Assembly (NCBI GenBank): GCA_022813625.1
Contig: JAKLMB010000004.1
Coordinates: forward strand, 1,116,001-1,180,000
DNA from: Aaosphaeria pasadenensis
Lineage: Eukaryota > Ascomycota > Dothideomycetes > Pleosporales
DNA: 64,000 nucleotides
Reading direction: 5' to 3'
The notes under the pieces were generated by a model. The model ran no database searches. It saw only the letters and a list, made by a program, of their open reading frames with translations, and had not been told where the DNA came from. Below are positions 33,729-45,533 of this stretch, one piece after another (position 1 is the first letter of the stretch; each line of letters opens with the position of its first letter). The position numbers were made by a program, and so were the translations under genes.

Positions 33729-35461
33729 GGTGGTTGTCGTTATGTGTTTCTTATCTCTTGTCCTTGGTGTCGTCCTTGGTCTTCAGTAGGGGATGAAATT
33801 CGCTTTCGTAGAAATAAGACGCGTAATCCAAAGAATTTATCTCTTTCTTTCTTCTTGTTTTAATTCTTGGTTCCTGTATTCTTCCCTTCCTCGAATTCGT
33901 ATATTCAAGTCAATCGGAAACAAATGGGGATACAACGAACTGCACGCGTGCTTCGTAAACTCTTTCGCTCGATAAATCAATCAAGCTTCGATGATGTCAA
34001 TCAATCAATCAACCAGGCAAATGTCTTTTATCATTCAACAAAACAACGTCAATCGTCGTCGTGGTCGTTAAGTCGTAAGCTCTCCTAGTTAACTAAGTAA
34101 TCCTACCCCAGCTTTGTTAGCGCGCTAAATAGCCACTGCCTCGGCTGTTCTGCAGTGGGGATTTGGGGGAGTGCCAGGCACGGTACCGGTAGCGTTCGGT
34201 AACTCGCGAGTCAGACTAATGAGATTAATGACGTTTGTGAGATTGAAACGAATTTATAGAATGAGTAAATGTAGTTTCTTTTGCATTGGAGCTACGATGG
34301 GGAAAGTTATAGTATCTCGGCGAAGGATGGAATAGGATGCTGACACGGAGCGGCGCGGTTGGTCTGTATGAATGATCACATGGAGAAGGATTTATATCTC
34401 ATACTGCAAGAATCTGGACGTGAGATTGCCTTCTTTTGAGCAGGTGAGCAATGCACGAGTTGTAGTATATATTTATCGGTCAACCTGGGACCCTGAGAGT
34501 CTGGGGAATCTTGATACACACCTGTTGGCTAACTTTGAGAGACTCGTTAGTCGAAGCGGTGCATCTACCACCAAACACCAGATCATTTCGACACTGATGG
34601 AACTTGTAGTCAGCGTATGCGTCTATTGACACAGAGTGCTATCTAGTCCTAATCCTGGCTGCAACTATAATGGGATGTGATAGAAGTTGAAGCATGGTGG
34701 GAAGCTCCGCTGGACTGCATGATGACTAATAGCTGATTAATCATCTATATCAGGCTAGCTCTTGATATCGACCTCAATATCAATCTCGAAATCAACCTCA
34801 GTCCGATTCTACTAGGCATGAATCTGAATTCAATAATATCTGACTTGAAATTGGTATCTATTCCAAGTTAATTTAACTCAATATTAACACTATACCAGCT
34901 TCTCTATCAACCGATTATCAACTCGCGATCAACATGCTCGTATCTACTGATATCAACCTCAATCGACATCGATATCACGTTGCTCTTCAGAGCGATGGTC
35001 AATATCGACCAACCATATAATTTGGAGCATCTACACCATACTGTGTAGGATTGATGATTACAGAATCATGATTAGACATCTGTTTCGCCCACACAGTATG
35101 TGGAATCAGCACAGCCTCGCAGAATACCGCTTGACCTTTCTAGGTGCATCCTAACGCCACAGTCACCTGCTTGTGATTGGCTGGTTAGGTTGAAACTATT
35201 TTCAGCCCATATCCACCTCCTGGTCTCGTAAGGCCTCCAGCCGCCCGAATCTACTGTGAAATTGCTTGCCCGGCGCTGACAGCAAAGCGTCGTGGGTGTG
35301 CGTGTACTTGTGCGTGTGCTCTCTCTCCCACACTCCCAATCCAGGCGCCCGGTTACCGCTACTCTCCGTCGAGTACGAGTACGAGCACATCCTTCGAGCT
35401 GATCCCATCTGACCTCTTTCTCAACCTCTCCACCTCGAGGAATATAATGTGACAATCGAAC
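33729..35461. other. Intergenic, AT-rich, with GATATCAA/CTCAATATC imperfect repeats
   Basis: No gene is seen. From about 34740 to 34990 short motifs of the type GATATCRACCTCAATATCAATCTC recur with variation, giving a locally repetitive AT-rich patch with no fixed unit length. TCAATCAATCAA occurs near 33975-34015. Confidence 0.5.
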
Positions 35462-36943
35462 ATGTCGGAACTAACATTTGTTTTTGGGCCGAACAACTCG
35501 TTCTTCTTCGACTGTCCCAAGGCATGGAAATTGTACGTACTTTGAGTTGATCGACAAACGCGCATTACCTGCGAAAGCCGTGAGAGATTGTGCGCGAGCT
35601 GACCGAAAGTTCCCCATAGCCATAACCTCCCGCAGACGCTCTGGCAGCTCTTTCAGTCGTACATGAGTCCAGAATGGCGCATCGCGCAACCGTATTGCCT
35701 TGCGCTGGCACCGCAGTTGAACTCCCCAGAACCTATATGGTATATAGGATGCAAGACGCTTAATGGGGAGGACAAAATGTGTAAGTCGTTGTGTTGTTGT
35801 GGTTGTTCGGTCCCTTTTGTACCTTCACCCTCACTGAATTTCCCCGCATGTCATGCGCTGCTCGTGTCACAACTCAGCCCTGTCGTCGCACCACCAACAT
35901 TACTGTTCCTATTCGCCTCGATGTTGAAACAGATCAACGAATAGAAACGAAACGAAACAAAGGAACAAGCTAATAGTAACGCCGAATAGTCCAGTCGCAG
36001 CAGTTCTTCGACCAGAACTACCCCGAGCTCTCCCAATGGATGAAGACTATTCCCAACAGCGCTCGAGCATGTCGCGTAACCTTTGGATCGGCTCCTTACT
36101 CCTACTTCGCCTGCGCGCCGGGTCGCGGTTCCTCGTGGGCGGGTGTGCCGAGCGAGTTGACGGATAAAGTGCAGAAGTCGTTTGACACGCCGTCCTGCGT
36201 GTCGCTGGGGACCAACGAGGCCTGGTTCGCGTTGTGGCCGGATGGCTATTTTGCGTGGAACTTCCACGGCCAGTATCAAGAGCTGGAGGGAATATTTAAG
36301 ACCATTGGCCCGCAATCGATTGGTGTAAGCTGTACTGCAGACTCAGGAATGGGAAACCATACTAAGATCGAACGCAGACTTTGGCACTCTCGCCTTACAA
36401 CCCCCAACATTTCTTTCTAGCTTTGAAGGATGGAACCGTGAGATATAACTTCGCGGGCATCCCCGAATGGACAGCACCCATCCAGGAGATAATGAACCAG
36501 TGGCAAGCAGAACTTTTCCAAAGACAGCAACGCATGCAGCAACTGCCATTGAGCCCGCCATTAAGTCCGCCATTGGGTAACGCCCAAGGCCAGATGCAGT
36601 GGAATCCTCAAAATGGTATGCCGGCACCAGCACCGGGTGCCCAAGTCTACGTTGCAGCACATTATGCAAACGCCCATCCGCCTGCTCCAGGCATGCCGCA
36701 GTACAACGCATATGCAAATGCCCCTCTGAGCCCCCCACCGATGGCTGTCGAGTTACCTGGAAGTACATTACTGGAACCTCCGCAGGCAACAGCACCAGCT
36801 TTTCCACCACAACAGGGTGCACCAAGACCTGTATCTATTCTTACGGAGGTGAGTGCATTTTTGTGGGCAAAGTAGACCATCGTGTTAACATTCTACAGAA
36901 AAAGAAGAAGGGCTTCTTCAGGAAAGCGTTTGGTAAATCATAA
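35462..36943 (+). CDS. Conserved orphan protein with N-terminal FVFGPNNSFFFDCP block
   Basis: Five exons (35462-35532, 35620-35780, 35990-36324, 36378-36848, 36899-36943) join to 360 aa. Exon junctions restore AWKFHNLPQTLWQLFQSY and MFQSQQFFDQNYPELSQW. The folded part (about 1-210) has SFFFDCPKAWKF, PEPIWYIGCKTLNGEDK, FALWPDGYFAWNFHGQY and LALSPYNPQHFFLALKDGTV; the paired GxxxxxxF/W turns suggest beta strands. It is followed by about 130 residues rich in Pro, Ala, Gln and Asn. A basic C-terminus (KKKKGFFRKAFGKS) lies on the last 45-base exon and could bind membrane lipid or act as a nuclear signal. The family is common in filamentous fungi but I know no function for it. No signal peptide or transmembrane span. 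Confidence 0.75.
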
Positions 36944-37639
36944 AGTACATAACGGATCAGAGGCTTCAGGGCAAACAAGCTATGCTCAGATCTCGAACGA
37001 CTACTAACATGGACATACGGCATAGCACTCGCAAGTTGAACATATGTGCGGATTTTTCAAAGCGGGTTTTTTTAGGATTTTTTCATGGCGCTTTAGCACG
37101 TTGCACGACTCTATACCCATTTATCTCTTTAGACAAATCGACTTTTGGATTTCTCACATGTTTCCGTTCTCTCTTGATGACTTTACATTGACCGCCATTT
37201 TCTAGAACGCGTCCTTACACAAAACAGATCACAAGACTAATTCCCTCGGAATGTCAGGCAAACTGTGGTGCGTAGCACAAGGCCGCCACCCGTGTGTGTG
37301 GTAATTCAAGCTGCGGGCTAGTCCGACCGTCGCGAGCGCGGGGAACCTCAGATATATAGCCGAACATCGGCATCGACAGTCGACCTTCCCAATCGGCGCA
37401 TATATCCAGCCCTGTTCCTGCAGAAATCCGGATATGTCCCCATGAAGATCCAGTCGTCACCTCGCATACTCTTTCGGCTCCATGGCGGCGCGGGTGCTCT
37501 GCTGCCCACCGCTTCTACCGATGGCGACGATCATCCCATCACTAAATGCAGATGCATACATAAGATCGACGGGCGCCGCTCATCGTCGTTTCGTTTCGCT
37601 CTTTCCTCAATTTTAATTTTTGCGTGTGTAATATTCGTC
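36944..37639. other. Intergenic
   Basis: Promoter region of the carboxylesterase. The esterase frame is open upstream to 37442, but the signal peptide starts at 37640. Nothing else supportable. Confidence 0.45.
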
Positions 37640-39381
37640 ATGGATCGAACGCTGCGCACCTGGTTCTGGAGATCCGCCATCCTGTGGCAGTCGGTATGCA
37701 TCATTGCGGCCGACCCGACCGTTACAGTGCTCAATGGCACATACGAGGGCTTCCACTTATCAAACTTCAACCAAGACATCTATCTCGGAATTCCATATGC
37801 GCAGGACACTGGAGGCCAAAATCGATTCCGGATACCACAATCACTAAACGAGACATGGAACGGCACGCGCGAGGCCAAACAATACGGACATGCCTGCCCT
37901 GACTTCCGCCCGGACTCAGACGCGGAGTACGGTATGAGCGAGGACTGTCTGAGCATCAACATCATCAAACCCGTGAGCTTGAAAGAGGACGAGAAAGTGC
38001 CGGTTGTTGTTTGGATCCATGGAGGTTCTTATCAGGTTGGCACGAGTGGACTGCCCAATTACAACTTGACGTACTTTGTGCAAAGGTCTGTCGACATTGG
38101 CAAGCCGATAATTGCGACGAGTATCAACTACCGGAAAGGTGGATGGGGTATGATGTATTCACGCGAGATACAGGGTTCCGGAAATACGAATCTGGCGCTT
38201 AGAGACATGAGGAAAGGGTTGGCTTGGATATCAGAAAATATCGGGGCGTTTGGAGGTGATAAAGATACTGTTACTATCTGGGGAGAATCGGCTGGTTCAT
38301 TTGCCGTTGTAAGTTTTGATCATGTTATCTACTTGATATCCTTCGCTGACGACATACTCAGGGCCAATTGCTCAATTCCTATGGAGGCGATACTGGCGGT
38401 CTATTCCATCGATCCATTCAAGAATCAGGTTCAGCCTCCACCGCTTGGTACAATGGCTCGGACTGGTACCAGCCAATATACGACAAGATAGTCCAACAGA
38501 CAGAATGCTCAGACCAACCCGACACTCTCGAATGCCTCCGCACCGTCCCCTACGAAACCATCTTCCCCTTCCTCGACTCCACCAAAGTCGGCGGACCCGG
38601 CTTCTACCCCACTGTCGACGGCGACATCATCCCCAACTACCCCAGCGAACAACTCTCATCCGGCCGCTTCGCCCACATCCCTCACCTCTACGGCAGCAAC
38701 TCCGACGAAGGCACCGACAACGCACCCCCAGGAATCATCAACACCACCGAAGACCTCCGCAGCTACCTCCTCATCTCCACAGGCTACGACTTCCCCGCCC
38801 CCGTCGTCGACGAAATCCTGCGCCTCTACCCCGACGATCCCACCCTCGGCATCCCCCTCGACACTGGCACCGAACGCTTCGCAGCCCAAGGCTTCCAGTA
38901 CAAACGCGCCGCCGCCATCATCGGCGACACATTTTACCACGCGCCGCGCCTCACCGACGCCCGCGCCTTCTCCGCCCACGCTCCCACCTACATCTACCGC
39001 TTCAACACCCGCCCCTTCGTCAACGCCACAACCGCCAACTTCACCGACACCCTCGGCTCTCTCGCCCCAGCCCACAAGGGCGTCCAGCACTTCTCAGAAG
39101 TCGCCTTCGTGTTCGCGAACCCCGCGTTCGTGGGACCCTGGCCGGAGTACAGGGCCCTCAGCGACCAGATGAGCGCTCAATGGATCAACTTCATCGTCTC
39201 TGGGGATCCGAATGCGGAGGGGCTGCCGAAGTGGCCGACGTATGGGGAGGGGGAGCGGGGACTGAATTTGGTGTTGCAGGCGAGGGGGAGGGGGCAGAAT
39301 GGGAGTTTTGTCGAGGAGGATACGTGGAGGGTTGAGGGGAGGGAGTTTTTGAGTCGGTGGGCGAGGAGGAGACATGTTTGA
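37640..39381 (+). CDS. Secreted type-B carboxylesterase/lipase
   Basis: Hydrolyses carboxyl esters outside the cell; an alpha/beta-hydrolase of the cholinesterase-like family. Exons 37640-38308 and 38362-39381 give 562 aa. The ATG at 37640 opens a signal peptide (RTWFWRSAILWQSVCIIA, cut about residue 21). Family marks in order are YLGIPYAQ, SEDCLSINI, the oxyanion loop VVVWIHGGSYQ, NTNLALRDMRKGLAWI, the nucleophile elbow WGESAGSFAV (Ser at about 219) split by the intron, and GSNSDEGT carrying the acidic residue. The catalytic His is expected near AHKGVQHFSEVAFVF. Many N-glycosylation sites fit secretion. Exon 2 is very GC-rich in its middle third, producing long antisense frames that are not genes. 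Confidence 0.92.
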
Positions 39382-39788
39382 TTGATGGCGGGTTTGTCAC
39401 GAAGAGGGAATCTGGTAATGGCGTTGATGGGGAATCTGATGGGGGCTTTATACGGGATGATAGATGGGTAACGAATTTAAAGAATTATATTTCACATCTA
39501 CAGCCCTTCGGTCTAATGTGAGCAAATACACTTGGACTTAAAACCACCGTCTAGACAGCACGTGTACTTCCAGTACATATCTCGACGCCATCATCGATGG
39601 GAGGCTCCACTATCGGTGTTACTTTGCAGAATACCCTCTCAAGAGTCTGGCCTTCCCTCACTTTCACTTCACTCACACTCTCGGTTCGTTGGTCGTGTCT
39701 GCGGGATGTTTGGTTGCGAATGAAGAAGCTGTGCTTTTCGCGCTGGATGAGATGTTTTGATGCATGTTCGATGATATCTTTATGATTT
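39382..39788. other. Intergenic between convergent genes
   Basis: 3' ends of the carboxylesterase and the 2EXR-type gene meet here. Nothing else seen. Confidence 0.4.
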
Positions 39789-41342
39789 TCAAATATGGAG
39801 GTTGCTGACACGGTTAAGTGCTTCCTCGTCACCAAGTATCTCCATGAATATGTGTGGGGGATTCTCAATGTGCCGATTGTCATAAACAATTGTTTTCCAC
39901 CAGTCCCTCGCATCTTGCAGAACCATCGCTCGCGGGCCATGTCTGAGGTTCGGAGGCCTGACGGTTGGCTGCTTCATCGTGCCTAGATCGAAATTGAAGC
40001 GTATGACGTACTGTTCTGGACGTTCTATCGCCTCTTTCCAGATCTTGGTTAGTCCGCGCAGCTGAATGGGGGGATAGTAGGGGCGATTGCCCTCGTCTTT
40101 GCTATAAAAGATCTTGTGGGCATGTTCGTATGTTGCCTCCCACGCTACGTCTCGATGGACGGTGTCGCGGATGAGACTTAAGGACTGTTCAGGAGCGCCA
40201 TCGCAGTCCAAGACCAGCGAGAATGAACCATCGGGCATGCCTTTGGACTTGAGACGATCTGCATCGATAAGCCAGGGCCCCATACATTCAGTAACCAAAC
40301 TGGCTTCGACGGCGAACGGATCAACCGAATGTCTTGGGCGGCGTGCCTCGATCAGGATATTACGCCAAATACCGACACGGCGTTCGATGCGAAGCTTGGG
40401 ATTTTCAATGCAGAAGTGGATGAAGCCTTCGGCGTGACATGCTGGATGACAAAGTGAATTGCGATCCTCGTGAATAATTACCTTTTGGATACGTTTCCGG
40501 ACCCGAGGCTTGAGAGAATCGAGAAACTCGATGGCGACGGCTGCTGCGGAGAATCGGCTCTTTGAGGTACCCCACGACTCGAAGAATTCTTTAGCCCTCA
40601 CCTCATTTATCATGTTCACGAGGGTTTCATCAGAAGGAATCGCCCAAGGCACGCGGAGAAGACTGCGGAAATCCTCATAATTGCCCTTGTAAGGTCTTAG
40701 TCCCAAATGATATATCTGCTGGGAAACATCATTGCTCTCCCTGTAGCCATCAATAGCCTTTGCTATGACTCTGTTGAAGTTTATGCCGAGGGACAGTGCG
40801 TCCAACAACGCGCGAGTGAAAAGTTCATACTCCCGTGGAGTCTGGTGAGAACAGAAGTCTTGGTAGCCCGCATGGACAAATTCAATGTAGTTTTCCGAGT
40901 TTTCCATCTTACGGAGCGTCTCCAGAGTGTCCCGGAAATCTGGGAACTGAGCAATGACACGGTCGATCGCTTGGATTGTGGCGCATGACTTCGCTCGCTT
41001 CACGAGATCGATTTCCCTGCAATGGATGACAAGGAGCAACATGTGGTAGATCCATGCCTTTCTGGTGGCTGTTTCGGAGCATCCGGTGGTGAATGTGATA
41101 GCGTTGAGTTTGAATGGAAGCCCGTCCATCTCGTCGGCGATGGTGCTACATGTGAACATGAGGGATACGTCCACAGGTTTGTTGCTCGAGTCCTTTAGTT
41201 TTTTGGACTCGAAATCAAAGGTGTACCCATCGTCGCCGAGGTAATACCCGTATATCATGAGGCGTACCTCGACGGGGATAGTCAGGAGGTGGCACTTCAG
41301 ATCCTTTTCAACAGGACTGCGCATGAAGGAGGTATTCGACAT
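39789..41342 (-). CDS. 2EXR/F-box-like fungal protein
   Basis: A single-exon gene of 517 aa. Residues 14-40 (LKCHLLTIPVEVRLMIYGYYLG) carry the LPxExRxxIY pattern common to the 2EXR and F-box-like domains that are expanded in filamentous fungi. The following CSTIADEMDGLPFKLNAITF fits the second half of that module. The rest (about 100-517) is helical, charged and without a recognised domain; Cys/His-rich HPACHAEGFIHFC lies near residue 305. Such proteins are often variable between strains and might be substrate adaptors, but this is inference. No signal peptide or membrane span. Confidence 0.8.
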   Translation of the reverse strand: MSNTSFMRSPVEKDLKCHLLTIPVEVRLMIYGYYLGDDGYTFDFESKKLKDSSNKPVDVSLMFTCSTIADEMDGLPFKLNAITFTTGCSETATRKAWIYHMLLLVIHCREIDLVKRAKSCATIQAIDRVIAQFPDFRDTLETLRKMENSENYIEFVHAGYQDFCSHQTPREYELFTRALLDALSLGINFNRVIAKAIDGYRESNDVSQQIYHLGLRPYKGNYEDFRSLLRVPWAIPSDETLVNMINEVRAKEFFESWGTSKSRFSAAAVAIEFLDSLKPRVRKRIQKVIIHEDRNSLCHPACHAEGFIHFCIENPKLRIERRVGIWRNILIEARRPRHSVDPFAVEASLVTECMGPWLIDADRLKSKGMPDGSFSLVLDCDGAPEQSLSLIRDTVHRDVAWEATYEHAHKIFYSKDEGNRPYYPPIQLRGLTKIWKEAIERPEQYVIRFNFDLGTMKQPTVRPPNLRHGPRAMVLQDARDWWKTIVYDNRHIENPPHIFMEILGDEEALNRVSNLHI

Positions 41343-42193
41343 TGTTAATGCGATTTGACAAGATATCTTGTCAAAGTTAGCTCTGAGAGCTGATCGCAGA
41401 AAGAAATGTAGAAGAAAGATTGTATGAAAAAGGTGGAGTCGGGAGCAAGTCTTTGGGGTTTATATAGAGAGGAGAGTGCATGATCCACCCAAAGCCTTCT
41501 GATGGTGAAATGCTCCCATAGTGAATGAGGATGGTGTTTTTGGTTGCTGCAAGTCTTTCACTTGGTTACCTTCACGGATATATTTACCCATGGCTTTAGG
41601 GGGGAACCAGGCAATCTTGATCATGATGTTCGGATATGATTCTTAATCAAATAAATTGTAGTATCATATATTGGATAGTGGCTTCCCGTTTTGGAGCAGC
41701 CCTTCACACTTGATTTGCTAGGAAGGAAGGTTTGATAGGCCATCACTACATTATTTCAGACGTCTTATTCTCATGATCTGGAGAAAAGAGAGACCACACT
41801 ACAGGTAGCAAAAAACTGAAGTCTTATCTCGTTATTGAGGCATTTAAATCTCAGCTCGTGTCAAATCAGTAAATAAAGGAACGGATTGAGATTATAAATA
41901 TCTAGTGATTAGCAACCAGGATCAATTGATCGTACTGGGTAAGACTGTTACTTCATGAATGGGAAGCCTGCAGCTCGCACTTTCGCTCTAAGAATATTTG
42001 CATCCAAAGTAGCTTCCTTGTGGGAGTGAAGTGCATTCGGTCGTCATTACCCTTTCATACATCACCTCCACAGTGTTCACGAGACCCGGCATTGATCATT
42101 TCACTTGCACAGTGCCGATTTTTTGTTCTCTCTTTGATTTGTCGCCGAGCGCTTCATTCATTGGCTACGAACACAAAGAGGGCAATATTCGTC
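41343..42193. other. Intergenic between divergent genes
   Basis: AT-rich; contains a minus-strand TATATAAA at 41466-41459 upstream of the 2EXR-type gene. No other feature seen. Confidence 0.45.
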
Positions 42194-43576
42194 ATGAAGA
42201 ATTTAGTCCCTCTTCTCGTCATGCTAGCAGGCTGTTCACTCCCTGCGACAGTCTTCAGTTCCGAAACCGTCGGCGAAAGCTCTTACGATGCAATCATCAC
42301 ATGTGAAAGTAATTCGAGTATCTTTCCTACGCATACGCCACTCCTCACTAGCAGTCCGTCGAAATCAATCAATGTCTTACCTCGAGATAACGGCCATTCC
42401 CCCGTGGACAGACCCGACCCCGAATCCGCCGAACCGTTGCGAGCCGCAATCGAATCCCTGATACTGAAGCTGCTAAACGCCTTCTATCCTCTTCTCAGCG
42501 CTACCGAGATTTCCTCAATACTGGCCGCTACTCACAAAAACGGTGGCTTGGAAAAGGGCGATGCGGTGCGGATATGTGGACGTGCGATCTATGCTGCCGC
42601 GGTGTCGTTGTCAGATCTTGAGATCAAAGAAGTATGCAGCCACTTACCGGCTATGATACATGTTGATTACCTCCTTGGTATTCGGGGCTGGTACAAGGCG
42701 CATTACACGGTCGATTGGGAACCGATTATCGACTTCATCAATATGGATCTGGCGAACTTGATCACGACCGCCATAGATGACGGGCCAGACGCACTCAATG
42801 TTACCGCAAACAAGTTGAATCTGACATATCCATCAAACGTCTTCGAACACGGCTATGCGAAACTTCTTGACACAATAGTCAGGACTTTCTACGCACCACT
42901 GACTTCAAGAGAGGTCCTCGTCGTTATGCATGCAGCAATCACGGCCCAAACACACATGACGCGGGGAGAGTTGTTGATCGAGTTTCACAGGATCGTCTTC
43001 TCTGCAGCGGTTCTGTTGAAGGATGAAGAGATTCCGACGATTTTACCCCCGCCGCTCATCAACGCAGTCAAAGACCTGAAGACCCGGTTCGGTGGCTCGC
43101 CGCCATGGGAACTCGTCCAAGATTTCATGGAGCGGACAGTCGCAGAGTACTTTCGAACAGGAATGAACAGTCTGAACGAAGGGCAAGATTCTTCGTTGCA
43201 GGATGTGAACAGAATGCAGGAACGTACTAGTCACGGCGATGATGGAGAGACCGGCGAAGGCCATGATGAGCATGGAGATGAATCCAACGCTGTTCCCGAT
43301 GGAAATCAGACAGCAACATCAACGGAGGTCGCGAATGATCAACATTTCGGTGCAAAATCTGAGTTCGCTCAGTCCGTGAACCAGCCAACAGCGAAGCCGA
43401 CAAGGACTCTGAAGAACGTACTCCGAGATTTTGCAGCCTGTGTCGCAGACGATGCATGCTTCCTCGAGGACGAAGATCTCACCGTGGGCCTCCAATCCAA
43501 CGAGCAGAGGAATTGGCTGAGAGAGGCCCAACAAGAGTTGGAGGATATTTTACTAGAGTTGTTGGGTGACGCATGA
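42194..43576 (+). CDS. Secreted orphan protein with duplicated helical module (460 aa)
   Basis: The frame opens at 42020, but MKNLVPLLVMLAGCSLPATVFS at 42194 is a clean signal peptide, so I start there. After a Ser-rich linker (30-65) there are two related segments, about residues 75-190 and 200-320. Each contains a stretch like ILKLLNAFYPLLSATEISSI or LLDTIVRTFYAPLTSREVLV, followed by a similar R...GRAIYAAAVSL or EFHRIVFSAAVLL helix. This looks like an internal duplication. A disordered acidic, His/Asp/Glu-rich stretch follows (350-420), then a short helix ending DILLELLGDA. Cysteines are few. I do not recognise a family; a secreted effector-like or wall-associated role is only a guess. Confidence 0.7.
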   Translation: MKNLVPLLVMLAGCSLPATVFSSETVGESSYDAIITCESNSSIFPTHTPLLTSSPSKSINVLPRDNGHSPVDRPDPESAEPLRAAIESLILKLLNAFYPLLSATEISSILAATHKNGGLEKGDAVRICGRAIYAAAVSLSDLEIKEVCSHLPAMIHVDYLLGIRGWYKAHYTVDWEPIIDFINMDLANLITTAIDDGPDALNVTANKLNLTYPSNVFEHGYAKLLDTIVRTFYAPLTSREVLVVMHAAITAQTHMTRGELLIEFHRIVFSAAVLLKDEEIPTILPPPLINAVKDLKTRFGGSPPWELVQDFMERTVAEYFRTGMNSLNEGQDSSLQDVNRMQERTSHGDDGETGEGHDEHGDESNAVPDGNQTATSTEVANDQHFGAKSEFAQSVNQPTAKPTRTLKNVLRDFAACVADDACFLEDEDLTVGLQSNEQRNWLREAQQELEDILLELLGDA

Positions 43577-43797
43577 AAATGGCCTCCTAAGGCCCTGATG
43601 AGGAATAATTACAGGCTTTTGGCATCGTAATTGACTTGCGGGTTGTTTCTGATTTTCTTTTGGTATAGGTAGTTTTACATTCTATAGATGAAGCTCAATT
43701 ATGAATACAACAACTTTACAAGTATAGCATAATTATTTATAAAACATTAATTTCCAACACAACATCACTTGTCTCCCCATAAAAATATCGTAACGTT

Positions 43798-45397
43798 CTA
43801 CTTGCCGTCCTTGCAGTAGGAAACCACCTTTCCAGCCTTCTGACCAACAAGCCCATCAATATAAGCCAAAAAGACCTCAACATCAATCATATCGACCTTC
43901 CCCAGCGAAGGATTCGAGCTCCTCAGCACCTGTCCACCCCACAGAATCCTCAAATACCTCTTCCCCTGCTCCTTCTTCCCTTTCTTCGTATAAACCTCAA
44001 ACACAACCTCGGACCCCATACCCACCCACACCATCTCCTCGACCTGCAAGATCGAAAGCAACCTCGACACGGACCCGTCATGCGCGACATTATGCCTATA
44101 CACGACACCTCCGTTCACCGCATCCCTGATATTCTGCGCCAGCTCCGCAAGCCACACGCCGTACGCACCAACGCTGTAGGCTAGCGACTCAGGCGCGTCG
44201 CGGTACAGGTACGAGTACTCCCACTGCCCGAGGCGATACACGGCGTCCGCGGTGTCCTGGGACACGCAGTCGCGCGGATCCGCGAGCGAGCACGGAAGCG
44301 GCTTCCCGTGGCACTGGCGCGCGGACAGGTTGTCGTAGTAGTGGTCGAAGGACTTGTGGAATTCGCCGTCGTCGGCGGGGACGCCGGAGATGCGGTCGAG
44401 GGTTTGGAAGAGCGGGGATGCGGCGGTGAGGTGGGAGGTCCAGTTTGCGTTTTTGGAGTTCACGCCGTAGGTGGAGGAGAGGGTGGAGGCGGCGGCGCAG
44501 GAGTATTGGGGTTCGAGGGAGTCGACTTTTTGGGGTTGGATGAGGAGGGGGATGGAGTCGGAGGAGGAGTGGCGGGTCTGGTACATGCCGTTGACGACCA
44601 TGCCGGCGACTTGGGAAGTGATTTGGTTGTTGGTGACGCGGTAGGTTACTTTTTTGGGGTCGAGTTTCGAGGGGAGGAATCCGAGGAGGTCGTGGTAGAC
44701 GGAGTAGAGGTCGGAGCCGTGCTGGTAGGAGTCGTCGAGGCCTTCGCGGGTGATTTGGGGGAATTGGCAGGATCCTTGGAAGCCGGGGGCGCTGAAGGGG
44801 TTGACGGAGGAGGTCGTGACGGTCCAGTAGGTGTGGGCTGAGGAGTTACCGGACGGGTTGAGGGGCTCGCCGTAGTAGAAGAGGCCTTGGTCGTTGCAGT
44901 CCCAGGGGTAGGATTCCTTAGGGAAGGTGTTGGAGGCGTAGGGAGTGCGCTTGTGGTGACGGTGGATCTGATATTGATATTAACTTTCATGTATCTTGGA
45001 AGGAAAATATCATGTAGTTCAGCAATTCACTCACCACCTCAACGTATTGCAACTCGTAATCCTTCTTAGCCTTGGGATACTCCTGCTTACGAACATGAGG
45101 CATGTTGCACCCTAACCATAGCATTAGCATTCAATTTCCCCCAACTATTCCCCCAATCGAGCATAACTCACAGTTGTATTTCCCATACTTCGTCTTGGGC
45201 GGGAGATTCGAACCGCCAAAGTAGAACCCATTAGTCCCACGATCCCCAATGACGCGGTTCAAATCATTAACCCACGTCTTCTTGGGCGCATACCAATTCA
45301 AATCCACCTTGACCTCTCCACCATGGCTGTCAATCGCCGCGCCAGCCGCCGTGCTCACGACAGCAGCGCCGAAAACAGCACAAGACACAGAACGCAT
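43798..45397 (-). CDS. Secreted histidine acid phosphatase (histidine phosphatase branch 2)
   Basis: Exons (minus) are 45397-45172, 45111-45035 and 44967-43798, giving 490 aa. MRSVSCAVFGAAVVSTAAGA is a signal peptide. Junctions restore YNWCNMPHVRKQEY and YVEVIHRHHKRTPYAS. The second holds the catalytic His-Arg-His motif, written RHHKRTP rather than the usual RHGxRxP; the proton-donor HD is NVAHDGS near residue 395. An in-frame ATG at 45520 would add 41 residues with a signal anchor, but a minus-strand TATATAAA at 45533-45526 lies only 5 bases before it. Transcription should therefore begin below that ATG. The Gly-to-His change in the loop occurs in a fungal subgroup; specificity (phytate or other phosphoesters) is unknown. 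Confidence 0.88.
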
Positions 45398-45525
45398 ATC
45401 GGCCAACAGAGCTCTTGAATTAAAGATATACAATAAGGTAAAGACTGTTACACTCAGGCCGATAATAGTGCTGGCGAGGAGGACGAGGGGTGTCGGTCGG
45501 GTTTGCGTACCATGCTGCATGGTAG

Positions 45526-45533
45526 TTTATATA
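45526..45533 (-). promoter_or_regulatory. TATA box of the acid phosphatase gene
   Basis: TATATAAA on the minus strand, about 130 bases above the preferred ATG (45397) and 5 bases above the alternative (45520). It decides the start choice. Confidence 0.5.

Noticed and set aside
38445..39335. 296-codon Arg/His/Pro-rich frame over the carboxylesterase, plus antisense frames at 38656-39090
   Set aside because: Out-of-frame readings of a GC-rich exon; composition is typical of shadows.
44308..44841. 177-codon Gly/Val-rich frame antisense to the acid phosphatase
   Set aside because: Shadow frame in a GC-rich exon; no recognisable motif.
45200..45225. B-box-like GGTTCGAATCTC on the minus strand
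   Set aside because: It lies in the acid phosphatase coding exon with no A box or cloverleaf.
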